In this document: one piece after another, positions 6,059 to 7,237 of the stretch | How the letters are laid out: each line of letters begins with the position of its first letter | Numbering within the stretch: the first letter of the stretch is position 1 | Source: an uncultured Candidatus Saccharibacteria bacterium | GTDB lineage: Bacteria; Patescibacteriota; Saccharimonadia; Saccharimonadales; Saccharimonadaceae | Direction of reading: 5' to 3' | Length of the DNA: 7,237 nucleotides | NCBI GenBank assembly: GCA_946185175.1 | Contig: CAMHIH010000036.1 | Coordinates: forward strand, 1 to 7,237 | Program-made: the position numbers and the translations under genes | Notes under the pieces: generated by a model | What the model saw: only the letters and a program-made list of their open reading frames with translations | What the model was told of the DNA's origin: nothing | Databases searched by the model: none

Positions 6059-6065
6059 TTTGCAA
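6037..6065 (-). promoter_or_regulatory. Candidate promoter of the kinase-peptidase genes
   Basis: Minus strand TTGCAA (6060-6065), a 17-base spacer, then TAAACT (6037-6042). Each hexamer matches four of six consensus bases with ideal spacing. The -10 ends six bases before ATG 6030, so the transcript would be leaderless or nearly so. It overlaps the 8-base direct repeat. The match is moderate. Confidence 0.4.
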
Positions 6066-6071
6066 TTTAGC

Positions 6072-6833
6072 CTAGATGGCTGTATAGCCGCCATCGACTG
6101 GCAAAATGGCGCCAGTAACATAGCTGGCCTCTTCGCTTGCTAGAAAGATGATGGCCGGATTGAGCTCGCCCTCTTTGCCGTAGCGTCCCATTGGAACCAT
6201 CTGCTTGGCGAAGTCCTGAAAATCATCCGTGTCGAGGACGGCCTTGGTAAGTTCGGTTTCAAAATAGCCTGGACAGATACAGTTACAGGTAATGCCGTAT
6301 GGCGCCAATTCTGCAGCGGTTGCGCGGGTAAAGTTAACGACTGCACCTTTGGAGGCGTGATAGGCAATGGTTGGGATCTTGGTGTTGCCAACTAGGCCGT
6401 ACATTGAAGAGATATTAATAATGCGACCATATTTACGCTCTTTCATGATAGCGGCGAAAGCCCGGGTCATCTTAAAGACGGAAGTTTCATCGGTGGCGAT
6501 AGTGAAGTCCCACTGCTCATCGGTCATTTCTAGCACGCCGGCATCTTTGCTTGATCCTGCGCAGTTTACCAGAATATCGACGCGGCCAAATGTTTCTTTG
6601 GCTTGTTCTGCGGCTTGGCGGATTTCTTCGCTATTGGTGACGTCGCATTTAATCGGTAATACTTGTACGCCATAATCTTTGCTGATATCAGACTTGAGTG
6701 CTTCGAGGCGCTCGAAACGACGCGCTAAAATTACGAGATTGGCGCCCTGTTTAGCTAATGCGCGAGCAATTTGGCGGCCGAGTCCACTGGATGCACCGGA
6801 TACTACTGCAATGCGGTTTTCTAAATCAAACAT
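6072..6833 (-). CDS. Short-chain dehydrogenase/reductase, FabG-like, probably NADP(H)-dependent
   Basis: A 253-residue classical SDR of normal length, catalysing reversible NAD(P)-linked carbonyl/alcohol conversion. The Rossmann glycine motif is SGASSGLG (12-19), NCAG at 90-93 stands for the usual NNAG, and the active site is Ser143, Tyr158 and Lys162 (YHASK 158-162). CPGYFETEL (188-196) and PVDGGY (245-250) complete the fold. Arg38-Arg39 at the end of the second strand favour NADP(H). In the alignment with FabG (ETNLSSVF) the tetrad Asn position is Asp115 (ATDETSVF). It resembles 3-oxoacyl-ACP reductase and gluconate 5-dehydrogenase groups alike; no fatty-acid or sugar-acid genes nearby decide between them. 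ATG 6833 has GGAGG six bases upstream and an extended -10 promoter. It is the first gene of the minus-strand cluster. Confidence 0.93.
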   Translation of the reverse strand: MFDLENRIAVVSGASSGLGRQIARALAKQGANLVILARRFERLEALKSDISKDYGVQVLPIKCDVTNSEEIRQAAEQAKETFGRVDILVNCAGSSKDAGVLEMTDEQWDFTIATDETSVFKMTRAFAAIMKERKYGRIINISSMYGLVGNTKIPTIAYHASKGAVVNFTRATAAELAPYGITCNCICPGYFETELTKAVLDTDDFQDFAKQMVPMGRYGKEGELNPAIIFLASEEASYVTGAILPVDGGYTAI

Positions 6834-6839
6834 AAATAA

Positions 6840-6844
6840 CCTCC
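6840..6844 (-). promoter_or_regulatory. Ribosome binding site of the dehydrogenase gene
   Basis: GGAGG on the minus strand, six bases before ATG 6833. It is the strongest Shine-Dalgarno sequence in the window and fixes the start. Confidence 0.85.
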
Positions 6845-6859
6845 GTTTTCTTCTTCTCT

Positions 6860-6868
6860 ATTTTAACA
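6860..6868 (-). promoter_or_regulatory. Extended -10 promoter of the dehydrogenase gene
   Basis: The minus strand reads TGTTAAAAT, a TGN-extended -10 with five of six consensus bases. Initiation near 6853 would give a leader of about 20 bases that includes GGAGG. No -35 box is evident. It lies downstream of the tRNA terminator, so the gene cluster probably starts here. Confidence 0.6.
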
Positions 6869-6914
6869 TGAATACCCAATTAACGATTTTGGTCGTAGGT
6901 TTTAAGACAAATAG

Positions 6915-6937
6915 AAAAACCCGAGATGAACTCGGGT
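6915..6937 (-). terminator. Terminator of the tRNA-Tyr transcript
   Basis: On the minus strand the stem ACCCGAG / CTCGGGT (outer pair 6937-6919) encloses a TTCAT loop and runs into TTTTT at 6919-6915. It begins nine bases after the tRNA CCA end, as expected for a single-tRNA transcript. Confidence 0.85.
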
Positions 6938-6945
6938 GTTTCTAT

Positions 6946-7031
6946 TGGTGCTGGAGGTTGGACTCGAACCAACGAAGCGCGAAGCGCGAGAGATTTACAG
7001 TCTCTTGTCATTGCCACTAGACGACTCCAGC
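6946..7031 (-). tRNA. tRNA-Tyr (anticodon GTA)
   Basis: An 86-base type II tRNA including an encoded CCA (6946-6948). The acceptor stem GCTGGAG (7031-7025) pairs with CTCCAGC (6956-6950), with discriminator A at 6949. The D arm is GTC/GAC with a GG-containing loop. The anticodon arm is AGAGA, loop CTGTAAA, TCTCT, with anticodon GTA at 6998-6996, reading UAC and UAU. The T arm is GTTGG, TTCGAGT, CCAAC. The long variable arm is CGCGCTTCGCGCTTC (6988-6974) and can fold as GCGC-TTC-GCGC. A long variable arm is normal for bacterial tRNA-Tyr. It has its own promoter and terminator and is apparently transcribed alone. Confidence 0.97.
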
Positions 7032-7041
7032 AACTTGTTTC

Positions 7042-7070
7042 ATTCTAGCATAAAATCTTAAAGCCCGCAA
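7042..7070 (-). promoter_or_regulatory. Promoter of tRNA-Tyr, overlapping the upstream terminator
   Basis: The minus strand has TGCTAGAAT (7050-7042), a TGN-extended -10 with five of six consensus bases, ending ten bases before the first tRNA base. TTGCGG (7070-7065) lies exactly 17 bases upstream as a weak -35 (TTG matches) and is part of the terminator stem next to it. The predicted leader is only a few bases, typical for a tRNA. Confidence 0.65.
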
Positions 7071-7085
7071 ATACTTGCGGGCTTT
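7060..7085 (-). terminator. Hairpin terminator downstream of the right-edge gene
   Basis: An 11-pair stem, AAAGCCCGCAA (7060-7070) with TTGCGGGCTTT (7075-7085), has the loop ATAC. On the minus strand it is followed by TTTAAGATTTTA, a broken U tract. It lies 59 bases after the stop of the partial gene and most likely ends that transcript. Confidence 0.8.
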
Positions 7086-7144
7086 GTTGGTGCGTTTTAG
7101 AGACTTTTGAGACAATTAATAGCGAACTTGTACGATTCGGACTG

Positions 7145-7237
7145 TCACGGATTGAGGCCGAGCTTGAGCATCATTTCGTAGAATTCGATGCGAGCCTTCT
7201 TGTTGCTGGGCGCAAATTTTTCGGCAATGCCGTAGAC
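7145..7237 (-). CDS. C-terminal end of an unidentified protein (cut by right edge)
   Basis: An open frame enters from the right edge and ends with TGA at 7145-7147 after 30 codons. Its product ends VYGIAEKFAPSNKKARIEFY and then EMMLKLGLNP: a basic linker followed by an amphipathic helix. A hairpin terminator follows 59 bases later, which supports a true gene end. The family is not recognisable from this tail. Codon choice (GCC, CTC, GGC, AAG) is a little more GC-rich than in the neighbouring genes, but 30 codons is too few to conclude anything. Nothing else is seen between the stop and the terminator. Confidence 0.65.
   Translation of the reverse strand, partial: VYGIAEKFAPSNKKARIEFYEMMLKLGLNP

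Noticed and set aside
6974..6988. Tandem AAGCGCG repeat, as a possible small repeat array
   Set aside because: It is the variable arm of tRNA-Tyr, where the repetition lets the GCGC stem form.
6679..7020. Open plus-strand frame whose product contains RLDSNQR, a string common in databases
   Set aside because: It is the antisense of the dehydrogenase start plus a reading of the tRNA-Tyr gene; this peptide is a well-known artefact of translating tRNA genes.
1..7237. CRISPR array, insertion sequence, phage genes, toxin-antitoxin pair or defence island
   Set aside because: No repeat-spacer pattern, transposase, integrase or terminal inverted repeats were seen; the P-loop gene resembles small kinases rather than a zeta toxin with antitoxin, since no small antitoxin gene lies beside it.

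Overview
The window looks like a compact bacterial chromosome segment: eight protein genes (two cut by the window edges), one tRNA, gaps mostly under 120 bases and a standard genetic code (no in-frame TGA in any gene). GC content is moderate by eye. Small single-domain proteins, tight packing, mixed use of Shine-Dalgarno and very short leaders, and a tRNA with encoded CCA would suit a small-genome lineage such as Candidatus Saccharibacteria or another Patescibacteria group. This placement is an inference; no marker gene here settles it.

Left block (1-2542, all minus strand, read right to left): a pair of tandem EamA/DMT-type transporters, then a seven-helix membrane protein resembling the DUF4203/TMEM198 type, then the start of a secreted protein with a clear signal peptide that runs off the left edge. 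Spacings of 1, 30 and 22 bases suggest one operon, started by a strong extended -10 promoter that abuts the first ATG. A second candidate promoter lies before the DUF4203-like gene.

Middle (2589-4618, plus strand): a single GH97 glycoside hydrolase, divergent from the transporters and closed by a bidirectional terminator. It carries the full set of acidic residues of the inverting (SusB-like) branch but no signal peptide. Its real start is most likely GTG at 2625, because the upstream ATG at 2589 lies on the promoter -10 element. Transporters and hydrolase could share a control region, but nothing shows that they share a substrate.

Right block (4617-6833, minus strand, read right to left): an NADP-type short-chain dehydrogenase, a P-loop kinase-like protein, a YgjP-type zinc metallopeptidase whose start overlaps the kinase stop (ATGA), and a 117-residue protein that looks like a histidine-kinase ATPase domain that has lost its ATP-binding residues. 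Beyond these lie tRNA-Tyr(GTA) with its own promoter and terminator, another hairpin terminator, and the last 30 codons of a minus-strand gene entering from the right edge.

I found no defence system, mobile element, CRISPR array or other clearly new multi-gene system. The points most worth a second look are the degenerate ATPase-like protein, the recurrent TGN-extended -10 promoters with very short or absent leaders, the GH97 start and apparent cytoplasmic location, and a 24-base perfect repeat shared by two otherwise diverged transporter paralogues.
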